Shown: positions 25,783 through 35,323 of the stretch, one piece after another
How positions within the stretch are numbered: position 1 is the first letter of the stretch
Layout of the letters: every line of letters begins with the position of its first letter
The notes under the pieces: generated by a model
Database searches by the model: none
The model's input: only the letters and a program-made list of their open reading frames with translations
Told to the model about the DNA's origin: nothing
Translations under genes and position numbers: made by a program
Source: Pseudomonas citronellolis
GTDB lineage: Bacteria; Pseudomonadota; Gammaproteobacteria; Pseudomonadales; Pseudomonadaceae
Reading direction: 5' to 3'
Assembly (NCBI RefSeq): GCF_900112375.1
Contig: NZ_FOLS01000016.1
Location: forward strand, 62,001 to 126,000
DNA: 64,000 nt

Positions 25783-26703
25783 ATGCTCGAGATTCGTCAC
25801 CTGAAAACCCTCCACGCCCTGCGTGAAGCCGACAGCCTGGTGGAAGCCGCCGAACGCCTGCACCTGACTCAATCCGCCCTGTCCCACCAGTTCAAGGAAC
25901 TGGAGGACCGCCTGGGCCTGTCGCTGTTCATCCGCAAGACCAAGCCGGTGCGCTTCACCAGCGCCGGCCTGCGCCTGCTGCAGCTGGCCGACTCCCTGCT
26001 GCCGCAGCTGCGCACCGCCGAACGCGACCTGTCCCGCCTGGCCGGCGGCACCGCCGGGCGCCTGCACATGGCCATCGAGTGTCACAGCTGCTTCCAGTGG
26101 CTGATGCCGACCATCGACCAGTTCCGCGACGCCTGGCCGGAGGTGGAGCTGGACCTGGCCTCGGGCTTCTCCTTCGCCCCGCTGCCGGCCCTGGCCCGCG
26201 GCGACCTCGACCTGGTGGTGACCTCCGACCCGGTGGACATCGCCGGCATCACCTACGTGCCGCTGTTCACCTACGAGGCGCTGCTGGCGGTGGACAACCA
26301 GCACGCGCTGGCCGGCAAGCCCTACATAGTGCCGGAAGACCTGGCCAGCCAGACGCTGATCACCTACCCCATCGAGCGCGACCGCCTGGACATCTTCACC
26401 CGCTTCCTGGAGCCGGCCGACGTCGAGCCGGCCCAGGTGCGCACCTCGGAGCTGACGGTGATGATGATGCAGCTGGTGGCCTCCGGCCGCGGCGTGTGCA
26501 GCCTGCCCAACTGGGCGCTGCACGAATACAGCTCGCGCGGCTATGTGACGGCCAAGCGCCTGGGCGAGAAGGGTCTGTACTGCACGCTCTACGCGGCCAT
26601 CCGCGCGGACATGCTGGATGCGCCCTTCATGCGCGACTTCCTGCTGACGGCCAAGGACACCTCCTTCGCCACGCTGGAAGGGGTCAGCGCGGCGAAGGGT
26701 TGA
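25783..26703 (+). CDS. metR: MetR, LysR-type regulator of methionine biosynthesis
   Basis: A 306-residue LysR regulator with the MetR signature. The opening is MLEIRHLKTLHALREADSLV, then AAERLHLTQSALSHQFKELE. The effector domain has IECHSCFQWLMPTIDQFRDA and SELTVMMMQLVASGRGVCSL, all typical of MetR. It activates metE and other methionine and C1 genes with homocysteine as co-regulator. metE is not adjacent here, which is usual in Pseudomonas. GGAAG precedes the ATG. A MetR-like inverted repeat lies upstream. Confidence 0.92.
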   Translation: MLEIRHLKTLHALREADSLVEAAERLHLTQSALSHQFKELEDRLGLSLFIRKTKPVRFTSAGLRLLQLADSLLPQLRTAERDLSRLAGGTAGRLHMAIECHSCFQWLMPTIDQFRDAWPEVELDLASGFSFAPLPALARGDLDLVVTSDPVDIAGITYVPLFTYEALLAVDNQHALAGKPYIVPEDLASQTLITYPIERDRLDIFTRFLEPADVEPAQVRTSELTVMMMQLVASGRGVCSLPNWALHEYSSRGYVTAKRLGEKGLYCTLYAAIRADMLDAPFMRDFLLTAKDTSFATLEGVSAAKG

Positions 26704-26728
26704 AGTCGTGGGCAGCGCCGGGATGCTC

Positions 26729-27541
26729 TTCGTAGGAGCGCGCCCTGCGCGCGAAATCGCGGGCAGGGCCCGCTCCTACAGGTTGTCGGGCAGCACGGTA
26801 TTCCTCCTGTCTATTGGGTTCCCGCGTTCGCGGGAATGACGTCGGAAAACACGACTCTCACCCCGTCATTCCCGCGAACGCGGGACGCGGCTCCATCGCG
26901 AACAGCGCTTGCGCTGGCCCGAAGGGGAATAACCCAGCTGCCTTCTTGTTTGGGTGTAACGCGCCGCTCCGAGTCTGCGGAGAGTTTTTGTTTCGCCCCC
27001 TCGGGCGAGTCCCTTTTGTCAAACGGTGGAAGGCCACCCCCGCAAAAAGGAACCAAAAAGGCTTGCCCGCATACGGGCCCGACAGAGTCGGGCTACCCTC
27101 ACGAATTCCCCCGCCACGGAGGCCCGCCCCGAGGGTACGTCCCTGTAGCCCGCGGGGCTCTCGCGACATCCATGTCGCATGACCTCCTGAGCGCGGGTTT
27201 CGCTCGGCCTTCTGAAGGGGCGTTCCGGAGTTCGCGGATGTTTCTCTGGAAATCCCAAGAGCAAACGCGCTTTTGCTTTTGCTTTTGCTTTTCGTAGGAG
27301 CGAGCTTGCTCGCGAACCCTGGGCTCCCGCATTCGCGGGAATGACGGGGTGGGGGTTAGGCGTTTCAGGATGACTCAGGATTCTCCGGCCACTCCGAACA
27401 GCCCCCTCTCCCGCTTGCGGGAGAGGGCTGGGGAGAGGGCGCTCTTTGCAGAGCCCCAACCCCTGCCGCAACCCCGTCGGAAATCCGTAGGGCGGATAAC
27501 GCCTACGGCGTTATCCGCCGAATCGCGGGCAGGGCCCGCTC
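26729..27541. repeat. Composite dispersed repeat, copy 2, with REP units
   Basis: This 838-base gap holds no gene. First comes a REP unit of the CGCGCCCTGCGCGCG type (26731-26780), then two GCGTTCGCGGGAATGACG palindromes (26822-26840 and 26867-26884). The 500-base block homologous to about 508-1010 follows (26952-27452), with three TTTTGC units (27271-27288), a REP, CGCATTCGCGGGAATGACG and CTCTCCCGCTTGCGGGAGAG. It ends with a GGATAACGCCTACGGCGTTA unit (27493-27512). Both copies have the same order and orientation. Confidence 0.8.
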
Positions 27542-28186
27542 CTACACCTTACCCACCACCTCGGCGTGTTCCGCGTGCCATTGCGCGTCCCGTTCGGCGA
27601 TCTTGGCGAAGGAGGGCCGCGCGGTGACTTTCGCGATGTAGCGCTCGATGGCCGGGGTCTTCGGCACTATGCCGAAGTGCGTGGTCCAGGCCAGCGCCGA
27701 GCCCCAGAGCACGTCCGCCGCGGTGAAGCGTTCGCCGAGCAGGTAGGGGCCCTTCTGCAGTTGGTCATCGATGACCTTCATCACCGTCTCGAAATCGCCA
27801 TAGGGGCTGCGCGCCTGGGGCGCCGGCTCGCGGCCCAGGGAACGGTCGGTCACCGCCGGTTCGAAGCTGGAGCCGTAGAACACCAGCCAGCGCAGGTAGG
27901 GCCCGCGCAGCGGGTCGCCGATGGCCGGCGCCAGTCCGGCTTCCGAGTACAGGTCCGCGAGGTAGATGTAGACGGCGCCCTGCTCGGTCACCAGCGCCTC
28001 GCCATGGCGGATGGCCGGGACCTTGCCCATCGGGTTGATCGCCAGGTAGGCCGGCTGGCGCTGCTCGCCGGCCTGCATGTTGAGCAGGTGCAGGTCGTAG
28101 TCGGCGCCCAGTTCCTCCAGCAGCGCCAGGGTGCCGGAGGAACGGGTTTGCGGGGAGTGGTAGAAGGTGATGCGACGGTCGCTCAT
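27542..28186 (-). CDS. Glutathione S-transferase
   Basis: A 214-residue GST. The thioredoxin-like N-terminal domain reads MSDRRITFYHSPQTRSSGTL, with YHSPQTRSS at the glutathione-activating position, and contains the conserved cis-Pro region NPMGKVPAIR. The helical C-terminal domain has GERFTAADVLWGSALAW with the N-capping Asp. I start at the ATG at 28186, since the longer frame lacks GST features. Cytosolic glutathione conjugation or reduction is expected; the substrate is unknown. It is the last gene of a minus-strand series and its end abuts REP DNA. Confidence 0.85.
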   Translation of the reverse strand: MSDRRITFYHSPQTRSSGTLALLEELGADYDLHLLNMQAGEQRQPAYLAINPMGKVPAIRHGEALVTEQGAVYIYLADLYSEAGLAPAIGDPLRGPYLRWLVFYGSSFEPAVTDRSLGREPAPQARSPYGDFETVMKVIDDQLQKGPYLLGERFTAADVLWGSALAWTTHFGIVPKTPAIERYIAKVTARPSFAKIAERDAQWHAEHAEVVGKV

Positions 28187-28297
28187 GGTGCTTGCCTCTG
28201 CCGATGACGGGTCGGCCCAAAAGCATAGACCGCTCGCAGCGGAACGGCGCCATCGCCTGGCGCAGGTCCCCCACGTGGGCAAAACTGCCGGAAAGAC

Positions 28298-29485
28298 TCA
28301 GCCGCGGACGATGCCGCGCCGGTACAGGGCCTCGATGGTCTCCGGCGCCAGGCCCAGCTCCGCGAGCACCTCGCGGGTGTTCCCGCCCAGGGCCGGCGGC
28401 GCGCTGCGGTAGCTGGCCGGGGTGCGCGAGAGCTTCACCGGCGAGGCGATGCCGCGGTAGTCGCCCAGTTGCACCACCAGGCCGCGATGCGCGGTGTGCG
28501 GGTGTTCGACCACGCGGTCCACCGTGGCGATGGCGCCGCAGGGCACGCCCAGGCGGATCAGCCGTTCGGCCAGCTCGCGGCCGTCGTGGGCCATCAGGTG
28601 GCCTTCCAGCGCCTGCTTGAGCGCTTCGCGGTTGACCGAGCGCTGGCCGTTGTCGGCGAAGCGCGGGTCTTCCAGCAGCGCGCCGGCGCCCAGGTATTCG
28701 CACAGCTTGGCGAACTGGCGGTCGTTGCCCACGGCGAGGAAGATCGGCTCGCCGCCGGTGCGGTAGCTGTCGTAGGGGGCGATGTTCGGGTGGGCGTTGC
28801 CGGTGCGTTGCGGCGTGCGCCCGGAGGCGAAGTGGTTCGGCAGGTGCGGGTGCAGCAGCGAGATGCCGCAGTCGTACAGGGCGATGTCCACCGACTGCCC
28901 GCGCCCGCTGCGTTCGCGCTCGTGCAGCGCCAGCAGGATGCCGGCCACGGCGTTCAGACCGGTGACCATGTCGACGATCGGCAGGCCGATGCGCAACGGC
29001 CCGCCCTCGGCCTCGCCGTTCACGCTCATCAGCCCGGCCATGGCCTGGATCGCCGCGTCGTAGCCGGGCAGCCCGCCCAGCGGGCCGTCGGCGCCGAAGC
29101 CGGATACCGCGCAGTGGACCAGCCGCGGGAAGCGCGGGCTGAGCACCTCGGCGTAGCCGATGCCCCAGCGCGCCAGGGTGCCGGGCTTGAAGTTCTCGAT
29201 CAGCACGTCGGCACCTTCCAGCAGTTGCAGCAGCAACTCGATGCCCTCGGGCTTGGACAGGTCGACGGCGATGCCCTTCTTGTTACGGTTGACGCCACGG
29301 AAGTAGGCGGCGGTATCGCCCTCGAAGGGCGGGCCCCAGCCGCGCGTCTCGTCGCCGCCCAGGGGTTCCAGCTTGATCACTTCCGCGCCGTGGTCGGCCA
29401 GGGCCTGGGAGCAGTAGGGGCCGCCCAGCACGCGGCTCAGGTCGATGACTTTCAGGCCACGCAGGGCACCGGTCTCGTGGTTCAT
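28298..29485 (-). CDS. CaiB/BaiF-family CoA transferase
   Basis: A 395-residue class III CoA transferase. It opens with GLKVIDLSRVLGGPYCSQAL, followed by DHGAEVIKLE, VLIENFKPGTLARWGIGY and GLPGYDAAIQAMAGLMSVNG, all hallmarks of the family. These enzymes move CoA between organic acids. It is transcribed behind the acyl-CoA dehydrogenase (39-base gap), so the two likely act in one catabolic route: activate an acid, then desaturate its thioester. The acid is not identifiable; the divergent LysR and the MHS transporter next to it suggest an imported organic acid. Confidence 0.88.
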   Translation of the reverse strand: MNHETGALRGLKVIDLSRVLGGPYCSQALADHGAEVIKLEPLGGDETRGWGPPFEGDTAAYFRGVNRNKKGIAVDLSKPEGIELLLQLLEGADVLIENFKPGTLARWGIGYAEVLSPRFPRLVHCAVSGFGADGPLGGLPGYDAAIQAMAGLMSVNGEAEGGPLRIGLPIVDMVTGLNAVAGILLALHERERSGRGQSVDIALYDCGISLLHPHLPNHFASGRTPQRTGNAHPNIAPYDSYRTGGEPIFLAVGNDRQFAKLCEYLGAGALLEDPRFADNGQRSVNREALKQALEGHLMAHDGRELAERLIRLGVPCGAIATVDRVVEHPHTAHRGLVVQLGDYRGIASPVKLSRTPASYRSAPPALGGNTREVLAELGLAPETIEALYRRGIVRG

Positions 29486-29524
29486 GGCAACTCTCTCTTG
29501 TCGATTCTTGTCGGTTGCGGGAAG

Positions 29525-31243
29525 TCAGGCCGGCAGCAGCTGCATGGCTTCGTCCAGGCTCATCTCGCCCTCGTCGAGCAGCCGGGCCAGCAGCGACGCC
29601 CCGGCTTGCAGGCCCAGCGGGTCGCGCGGCAGCAGCTTGTGCTGCAGCACCAGGTGGGCCAGGGCCAGGCGCCGGCGGTCGCTGGCCTGGCGGCCGGCTT
29701 CCCAGGCCATGAAGATGGCGCTGGCGATGTGGTAGAGCGCGCTGCCGGCCTGGCGCACCTGCTCGTCCTGGCGCGCCTCGGCCACGTCGGCCATGAGCGC
29801 CACGCTGCGCTCCAACAGCATCTCGAAACGGGCGCGGCTGGCGTCCGGCAGGCCGCTCTCGGCCAGCAGGCCGCGCAGGTACTGGTGCAGCGGCTCCAGG
29901 GCCTGTTCGCGGGTGACGGCGCGGGCGATGTCCAGCGCGACTATGTTGCTGGTGCCTTCCCAGATGGAGCCCAGGTGGGCGTCGCGGACCAGGCGCGCGT
30001 CGCTCCATTCCTCGATGTAGCCCACCCCGCCGCGCACCTCCATGGCGTCGCCGGTGACGCGCCGGGCATCGCGGCAGGCGCGGAACTTGATCAGCGGGGT
30101 CAGGATGCGCACGCACTTCTGCGCCGCGGCGTCGCCGCCATCGGCGCGCGGCAGCAGGGTGGCGATCTGCATGAACATGGAGCGCGCCTGCTCGGCCGGC
30201 AGCATCAGCTTCAGCAGTTGCTTCTGCATCAGCGGCATATCGATCAGGTGCTTGCCGAAGGCACGGCGGTGGCGGGCGATGAACAGCGCCTCGCTGAGCG
30301 CCCGGCGCATCAGGCCGGCGGCGCGCACGCCGTTGGACAGGCGCGACATGTTGACCATGTCGGCCATCTGCTGGAAGCCGCGGCCGACCTCGCCGATCAG
30401 GTAGGCGCTGGCGCCTTCCAGGCAGATTTCGCCGCTGGCCATGGAGCGGCTGCCCAGCTTGTCCTTCAGGCGCAGGATACGGTAAGCGTTGCGCGAGCCG
30501 TCCGGGCGGTGCTTGGGCAGCAGGAACAGGGTCACGCCCTTCATGCCCTCGGGCGCGCCTTCGGGGCGGGCCAGGACCATGGCCAGGTCGGCGTCGGGGT
30601 TGGAGCAGAACCACTTGTCGCCGTACAGCTTCCACTCCCCATCCTGCTGCCGCGCCAGGGTGCGGGTGCGGGCGACGTCGGAGCCGGCGGCCTGTTCGGT
30701 CATGAACATGGCGCCCTGGAACAACGTGTCGAAGTCCCGCGAAGCCAGCGATGGCAGGTAGCGCTCCACCAGCTCCGGCGCGCCGAACTTGCGCAGGGTG
30801 CGGGTCAGCGAGTCGGTCATGCTGACCGGGCAGCACAGACCGAACTCGGCCTGCACGAACAGATAGGTGAGCGCGTATTTCACCAGCGGCAGCGCGCCGT
30901 CCGGGCGGTGGCTCATGGAAGCCAGGCCGAGTTCCGAATAGGCCACGCGCTCGAGGGCGACGTAGTCCGGGTGCTTGCGGATGCTCTGCAGGTCCTCGCC
31001 GCGGCGGGTGCGCGGCGCCAGCAGCGGCGGGTTCCTGTCCGCCGACAGGGCCAGCACGTCCAGCTCGTCGCCGGCGCGGGCGCCGAGGCGTTCGAGGGTG
31101 TCGCGCCACTGCGCCAGCACCTCCGGCGGCAGGTACACCTCCAGCAGGCCCTGCAGCGAGGGGTCGCAGGCATACAGGTTGATGCCGCGGCTGTCGGGGA
31201 TGTTCAGGGCGTCTTCGGGGCGGACTTCAGGCATGGCGGTCAT
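29525..31243 (-). CDS. Acyl-CoA dehydrogenase, AidB-like subgroup
   Basis: A 572-residue flavoprotein, much longer than the usual 380-residue acyl-CoA dehydrogenase and close to AidB-type proteins. Residues 1-170 form the N-terminal extension. The ACAD core follows with MFMTEQAAGSDVARTRTLAR, GDKWFCSNPDADLAMVLARP, RRAFGKHLIDMPLMQKQLLK and GGVGYIEEWSDARLVRDAHL, then IWEGTSNIVALD near the C-terminus, where the catalytic Glu region lies. It oxidises an acyl-CoA to the enoyl-CoA. It is divergent from a LysR gene and followed by the CoA transferase. Whether it binds DNA like AidB is unknown. Confidence 0.85.
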   Translation of the reverse strand: MTAMPEVRPEDALNIPDSRGINLYACDPSLQGLLEVYLPPEVLAQWRDTLERLGARAGDELDVLALSADRNPPLLAPRTRRGEDLQSIRKHPDYVALERVAYSELGLASMSHRPDGALPLVKYALTYLFVQAEFGLCCPVSMTDSLTRTLRKFGAPELVERYLPSLASRDFDTLFQGAMFMTEQAAGSDVARTRTLARQQDGEWKLYGDKWFCSNPDADLAMVLARPEGAPEGMKGVTLFLLPKHRPDGSRNAYRILRLKDKLGSRSMASGEICLEGASAYLIGEVGRGFQQMADMVNMSRLSNGVRAAGLMRRALSEALFIARHRRAFGKHLIDMPLMQKQLLKLMLPAEQARSMFMQIATLLPRADGGDAAAQKCVRILTPLIKFRACRDARRVTGDAMEVRGGVGYIEEWSDARLVRDAHLGSIWEGTSNIVALDIARAVTREQALEPLHQYLRGLLAESGLPDASRARFEMLLERSVALMADVAEARQDEQVRQAGSALYHIASAIFMAWEAGRQASDRRRLALAHLVLQHKLLPRDPLGLQAGASLLARLLDEGEMSLDEAMQLLPA

Positions 31244-31362
31244 GGCGCGTCTCCGGGTCTTGTTCTGGCGCCGAGACTAGGAGTGCGTGACGATAAGTAT
31301 CCAATACAATAAAAATCATCCACGATAAGAAAAACAAATCGTAGAAACCCGGGTGCCCTGCC

Positions 31363-32277
31363 ATGGACCTCAAGCAACTGCGCTACTTCATCGCCGTCGC
31401 CGAGGAGCTGCATTTCGGCCGCGCCGCCGCGCGCCTGTTCATCTCCCAGCCGGCGCTGAGCTTCGACATCAAGAAGCTGGAGGAGCAACTGGGCATCCAG
31501 TTGCTGGTGCGCAACAACAAGTCGGTGAAGCTGACCAACGCCGGCCAGGTGCTGCTCGACGAGGCGCGCAGCCTGTTGCTGCAGGCCGAGAAGGTGAAGC
31601 GCCTGACGCTGCTCTCCGCCGAGGGCGCGGTGGGCCAGCTGCGCGTGGGCTTCGTCAACTCCATGCTCTACCGCGGCCTGCCGCGGGCCATGGCGCGCTT
31701 CGAGGCGGAGCAGCCGAACATGGAAGTGGTGCTGATGGAGATGAACACCTCGGAACAGGCCCTGGCGCTGCAACGCGGGCAGATCGACATCGGCTTCGTG
31801 CACTGGGCCAGGCTGCCGGCCGGGATCGCCTCCGAATGCCTGGTCGCCGACCCCTTCCTCTGCTGCGTACCGGCCGGCCACCGCCTGGCCGGGCGGGCGC
31901 GCATCGACCTCGCCGAGCTGCGCGACGAGGGCTTCATCCTCTTCCCGCGCAGCCTGTCGCCGCACTACCACGACCTGATCATCGCCCGCTGCGTGGACGC
32001 CGGCTTCAGCCCGCACATCCGCCACGAGGCGCGGCTGTGGCAGACCATCGCGGCCATGGTCGGCCTGGGCATGGGCGTGGCCCTGCTGCCGCAGACGCTG
32101 TGCCTGGCCTGGAAGAACCAGGTGCGCTACCTGGAGATCGAGCAGAGCGGCGCGCGCTCGGAAATCCACGCCATCCTCGCCGCGCAGGACGCGCCCCATG
32201 CGGCCCAGGCCTTCCTGGCCACGCTCAAGGCCTGCCTGGACGAGGGCGTCGATACGCAATCGCTTATCGCACCATAA
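31363..32277 (+). CDS. LysR-family regulator
   Basis: A 304-residue LysR protein. It opens MDLKQLRYFIAVAEELHFGR with AAARLFISQPALSFDIKKLE as the helix-turn-helix, then an effector domain from residue 90 resembling BenM/CatM-type regulators (QLRVGFVNSMLYRGLPRAMA). It is divergent from the acyl-CoA dehydrogenase (119 bases of AT-rich promoter DNA) and upstream of an MHS transporter, so it probably controls catabolism of an organic acid. Confidence 0.87.
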   Translation: MDLKQLRYFIAVAEELHFGRAAARLFISQPALSFDIKKLEEQLGIQLLVRNNKSVKLTNAGQVLLDEARSLLLQAEKVKRLTLLSAEGAVGQLRVGFVNSMLYRGLPRAMARFEAEQPNMEVVLMEMNTSEQALALQRGQIDIGFVHWARLPAGIASECLVADPFLCCVPAGHRLAGRARIDLAELRDEGFILFPRSLSPHYHDLIIARCVDAGFSPHIRHEARLWQTIAAMVGLGMGVALLPQTLCLAWKNQVRYLEIEQSGARSEIHAILAAQDAPHAAQAFLATLKACLDEGVDTQSLIAP

Positions 32278-32437
32278 GATTAAAAAACTATTGATCCGCA
32301 GGGGCGCCGCATAGACTCCGAGCCAACCCGGGGCAACACCGACGCACGCCAGTCGCCACCCCGCGCCCTCCCCCGGAGGGCGCGCGCGGGGCCTGCGCGT
32401 CGGCGACCAGAACAACAACAATAAGCAGGACCCGCCC

Positions 32438-33847
32438 ATGCCCAGCACGCCCTCCTCCGCAGACGCAGCGCTGCACCGCAAGGCCCGCAAGGCCGGCATC
32501 GCCTCCTTCATCGGCACCACCATCGAGTGGTACGACTTCTACATCTACGGCCTGGCCGCCGCCCTGGTGTTCGGCAAGGTGTTCTTCCCCGCCGACATGG
32601 ACCCGGGCCTGGCCACGCTGCTGTCCTTCGTCACCCTCTGGTCCGGCTTCGTCGCCCGCCCGCTGGGCGGCATCATCTTCGGCCACCTGGGCGACCGGAT
32701 CGGGCGCAAGAACACCCTGGTGATCACCCTGATCATGATGGGCATCGCCACCACCTGCATCGGCCTGCTGCCGGTCTACGCGCAGATCGGCGTGTGGGCG
32801 CCCGTCGCCCTGGTGGCATTGCGGGTGATCCAGGGCGTCGCCGTGGGCGGCGAATGGGGCGGCGCCATCCTCATCGCCAGCGAAAGCGCGCCCAAGGGCA
32901 AGGGCATCCTCTACGCCGCCTTCGCCCAGCAGGGCTCGCCCACCGGCAACCTGCTGGCGACCCTGGTGTTCTTCGCCCTCAGCGCCCTGCCCATGCCGGA
33001 CTTCATGCTCTGGGGCTGGCGCATCCCGTTCCTGATCTCCGCGGCGCTGGTGATCGTCGGCATGGTCATCCGCCTGAAGCTGGAAGAGTCCGAGGACATG
33101 AAGCGCCTGCTGCAGCAGAAGAAGACCGTGAAGCTGCCGCTGGTGGAAGTGCTGCGCGAGCACTGGCTGATCGTGCTGCTCGGCGCCGGGGTGCTGCCGA
33201 TCATCCACGTCACCTACTTCAAGAGCACCTTCGCCCTGTCCTGGGCCACCAAGACCCTCGGCTACAGCCAGGGCACCTTCCTCAGCATCATCGTCATCGC
33301 CCTGGTGGTGCAGTTCTTCAGCCAGCCGTTCGGCGCGCTGCTGGCCTCGCGCATCGACATGCGCAAGGCGGCCTGCCTGATGGTGCTGCCGGAGTTCATC
33401 CTGATGCCGGCGATGTTCTTCGCCGTGGAAACCAACGTCTACTGGATAGCCGCCGTGGGTATGTGCCTGGCCACGGTGCCCCATGCGATGTTCTACGGCG
33501 CGGTGGGCGGCATCCTCGCCCGCGCCTTCCCCGCGCGGGTGCGCTACACCGGGCTGTCGCTGGCCTACCAGCTGTGCTCGCTGCTGGTGGGCGGCGGCAC
33601 GCCGGTGCTGGCCCAGTGGATACTCAACAGCACCGGCAGCATCGTCGGCGTGGCCATCGCCTCGGGGCTCTACGCCCTGGTCTCGCTGACCTGCACCCTG
33701 GCGCTGCTGCGCATCACCGGCTTCCGGGCCGGCGAGCTGTCCAGCGCTGAACGCGCCGACGCCCGCGAACTGGCCGCGGGCGCCACGGCGGAGCCCGACG
33801 CTCCCGAGCGCGGCCGGCCGTTGCCCGCCGGCCCGCACCCGGCCTGA
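32438..33847 (+). CDS. MFS transporter, metabolite:H+ symporter family
   Basis: A 469-residue inner-membrane transporter with 12 helices. GTTIEWYDFYIYGLAAALVF at the start and GGIIFGHLGDRIGRKNTLVI between helices 2 and 3 are the MHS (ShiA/ProP/KgtP-like) signatures; QGVAVGGEWGGAILIASESA is the helix 5 motif. Such carriers import organic acids or osmolytes with protons. Its stop is one base away from the stop of the convergent permease. Position beside LysR, acyl-CoA dehydrogenase and CoA transferase genes suggests it brings in their substrate. Confidence 0.87.
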   Translation: MPSTPSSADAALHRKARKAGIASFIGTTIEWYDFYIYGLAAALVFGKVFFPADMDPGLATLLSFVTLWSGFVARPLGGIIFGHLGDRIGRKNTLVITLIMMGIATTCIGLLPVYAQIGVWAPVALVALRVIQGVAVGGEWGGAILIASESAPKGKGILYAAFAQQGSPTGNLLATLVFFALSALPMPDFMLWGWRIPFLISAALVIVGMVIRLKLEESEDMKRLLQQKKTVKLPLVEVLREHWLIVLLGAGVLPIIHVTYFKSTFALSWATKTLGYSQGTFLSIIVIALVVQFFSQPFGALLASRIDMRKAACLMVLPEFILMPAMFFAVETNVYWIAAVGMCLATVPHAMFYGAVGGILARAFPARVRYTGLSLAYQLCSLLVGGGTPVLAQWILNSTGSIVGVAIASGLYALVSLTCTLALLRITGFRAGELSSAERADARELAAGATAEPDAPERGRPLPAGPHPA

Positions 33848-33848
33848 A

Positions 33849-35171
33849 TCAGGCCTCCTCGAAGTGCATCTCCGGCGGCTGCTGACGGAAGCCGCCGGTG
33901 AGCACGGCCAGGTACAGCACCCCGGCGGTGAGCCAGGCCAGGCCCAGGTAGATGGCCAGGTGGTCGAGGCTGGCCATCAGCCAGAGGTCGGCGACCAGGC
34001 CGATCAGCGGGAAGGCCAGGAACAGCACCGCGCCGCGCAGGCCGCGTTCGCCGCGGGCGATCCAGTAGTGGAAGATCACCGACAGGTTGACCAGGCTGAA
34101 GGCCAGGAAGGCGCCGAAGTTGATGAACGAGGTGGAGGTGGTCACGTCCATCTCCAGCGCCAGCAGCGCGACCACGCCGCACAGCACGATGCTGCCCACC
34201 GGGGTGCCGAAGCGCTCGCTCAGGGTGCCGAAGAAGGCCTTGGGCAGCACGCCGTCGCGGCCCATGGCGAACAGCAGGCGCGAGGCGCTGGCCTGGGCCG
34301 ACAGACCGGAGGTGAACTGGCCGACGATCAGGCCGATGAGGAAGATGCTGACGAAGAGGTCGCCGCCGATGTTGCGGGCGATCTCGTAGGCCGCCGAGTC
34401 GGCGTTCTGGAACTCGGTGGACGGGTGCGCGAGCTGCACGAAGTAGCTGGCGGCGATGAAGATGAAGCCGCCGATCAGGGTGATCAGCAGGATGGCGCGC
34501 GGGATGTTCTTGCGCGGCTCGTGGGTTTCCTCGGTCAGGGTGCTGACCGCGTCGAAGCCCAGGAACGAATAGCAGGCGATGGCCGCGCCGCTCATGATCA
34601 GCGGCAGCTGCACGCCCTCCTTGAAGAAGGGTTCCAGCGACCACAGCGGCTTGCTGGCGTCACCCAGCACGTAGTGCACCGCCAGCAGCACGAAGGCCGC
34701 CAGCACCAGGAACTGCACCAGCATCAGCACGCTGTTGACGTTCTTCGCCAGGCGCAGGCCGATGACGTTGATGCCGGTGGTCACCCCGATGAAGGCCAGC
34801 ACCCACAGCGCCTGGGGCACCGCCGGGAAGGCCGAGTGCAGGTAGGCCGCGCCGATCAGCCAGATGGCCATGGGCAGGAACAGGTAGTCCAGCAGCACGC
34901 CCCAGCCGGCGAGGAAGCCCAGCTTGGGGCTGATGGACTTGCGCACGTAGGTGTAGGCCGAGCCGGCCACCGGGAAGGCGGCGGCCATGCGCCCGTAGCT
35001 GAGGGCGGTGAAGAGCATAGCCACCGAGGCCACGAGGTAGGCCGCGGGCACCACGCCGCCGGTGGTGTCGGCGAGGATGCCGAAGGTGCCGAGGACGATG
35101 ATGGGGGTCATGTAGGCGATGCCGAACAGCACCACCGAACCCAGCGAGAGGGTGCGCTTGAGTCGAGCCAT
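33849..35171 (-). CDS. APC-family amino acid permease
   Basis: A 440-residue amino-acid/polyamine/organocation transporter with about 12 helices. MARLKRTLSLGSVVLFGIAY, then MTPIIVLGTFGILADTTGGV, forms helix 1 with its unwound centre. GSAYTYVRKSISPKLGFLAG and ACYSFLGFDAVSTLTEETHE are typical APC motifs, the latter of YjeH/LAT-like branches. I start at the ATG at 35171; the long upstream extension is antisense to the amidase gene's neighbourhood and lacks support. The nitrilase-type gene lies 152 bases upstream on the same strand; together they suggest uptake and hydrolysis of an amine or amide. Confidence 0.87.
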   Translation of the reverse strand: MARLKRTLSLGSVVLFGIAYMTPIIVLGTFGILADTTGGVVPAAYLVASVAMLFTALSYGRMAAAFPVAGSAYTYVRKSISPKLGFLAGWGVLLDYLFLPMAIWLIGAAYLHSAFPAVPQALWVLAFIGVTTGINVIGLRLAKNVNSVLMLVQFLVLAAFVLLAVHYVLGDASKPLWSLEPFFKEGVQLPLIMSGAAIACYSFLGFDAVSTLTEETHEPRKNIPRAILLITLIGGFIFIAASYFVQLAHPSTEFQNADSAAYEIARNIGGDLFVSIFLIGLIVGQFTSGLSAQASASRLLFAMGRDGVLPKAFFGTLSERFGTPVGSIVLCGVVALLALEMDVTTSTSFINFGAFLAFSLVNLSVIFHYWIARGERGLRGAVLFLAFPLIGLVADLWLMASLDHLAIYLGLAWLTAGVLYLAVLTGGFRQQPPEMHFEEA

Positions 35172-35323
35172 TGAGTGCTTACTCCGAGTTGTGTTTGTTA
35201 TGGCAGAGTCGAAATCGACGCGTGCAAAGGCGCCTCCCCTCACCCGGGAGACGCAGGCGGGAGGGACGCTCCCACCGGTACTTCTTGGCTGGATCGTTGG
35301 CGCGGCCCTGCGCCTTCCGGGGC

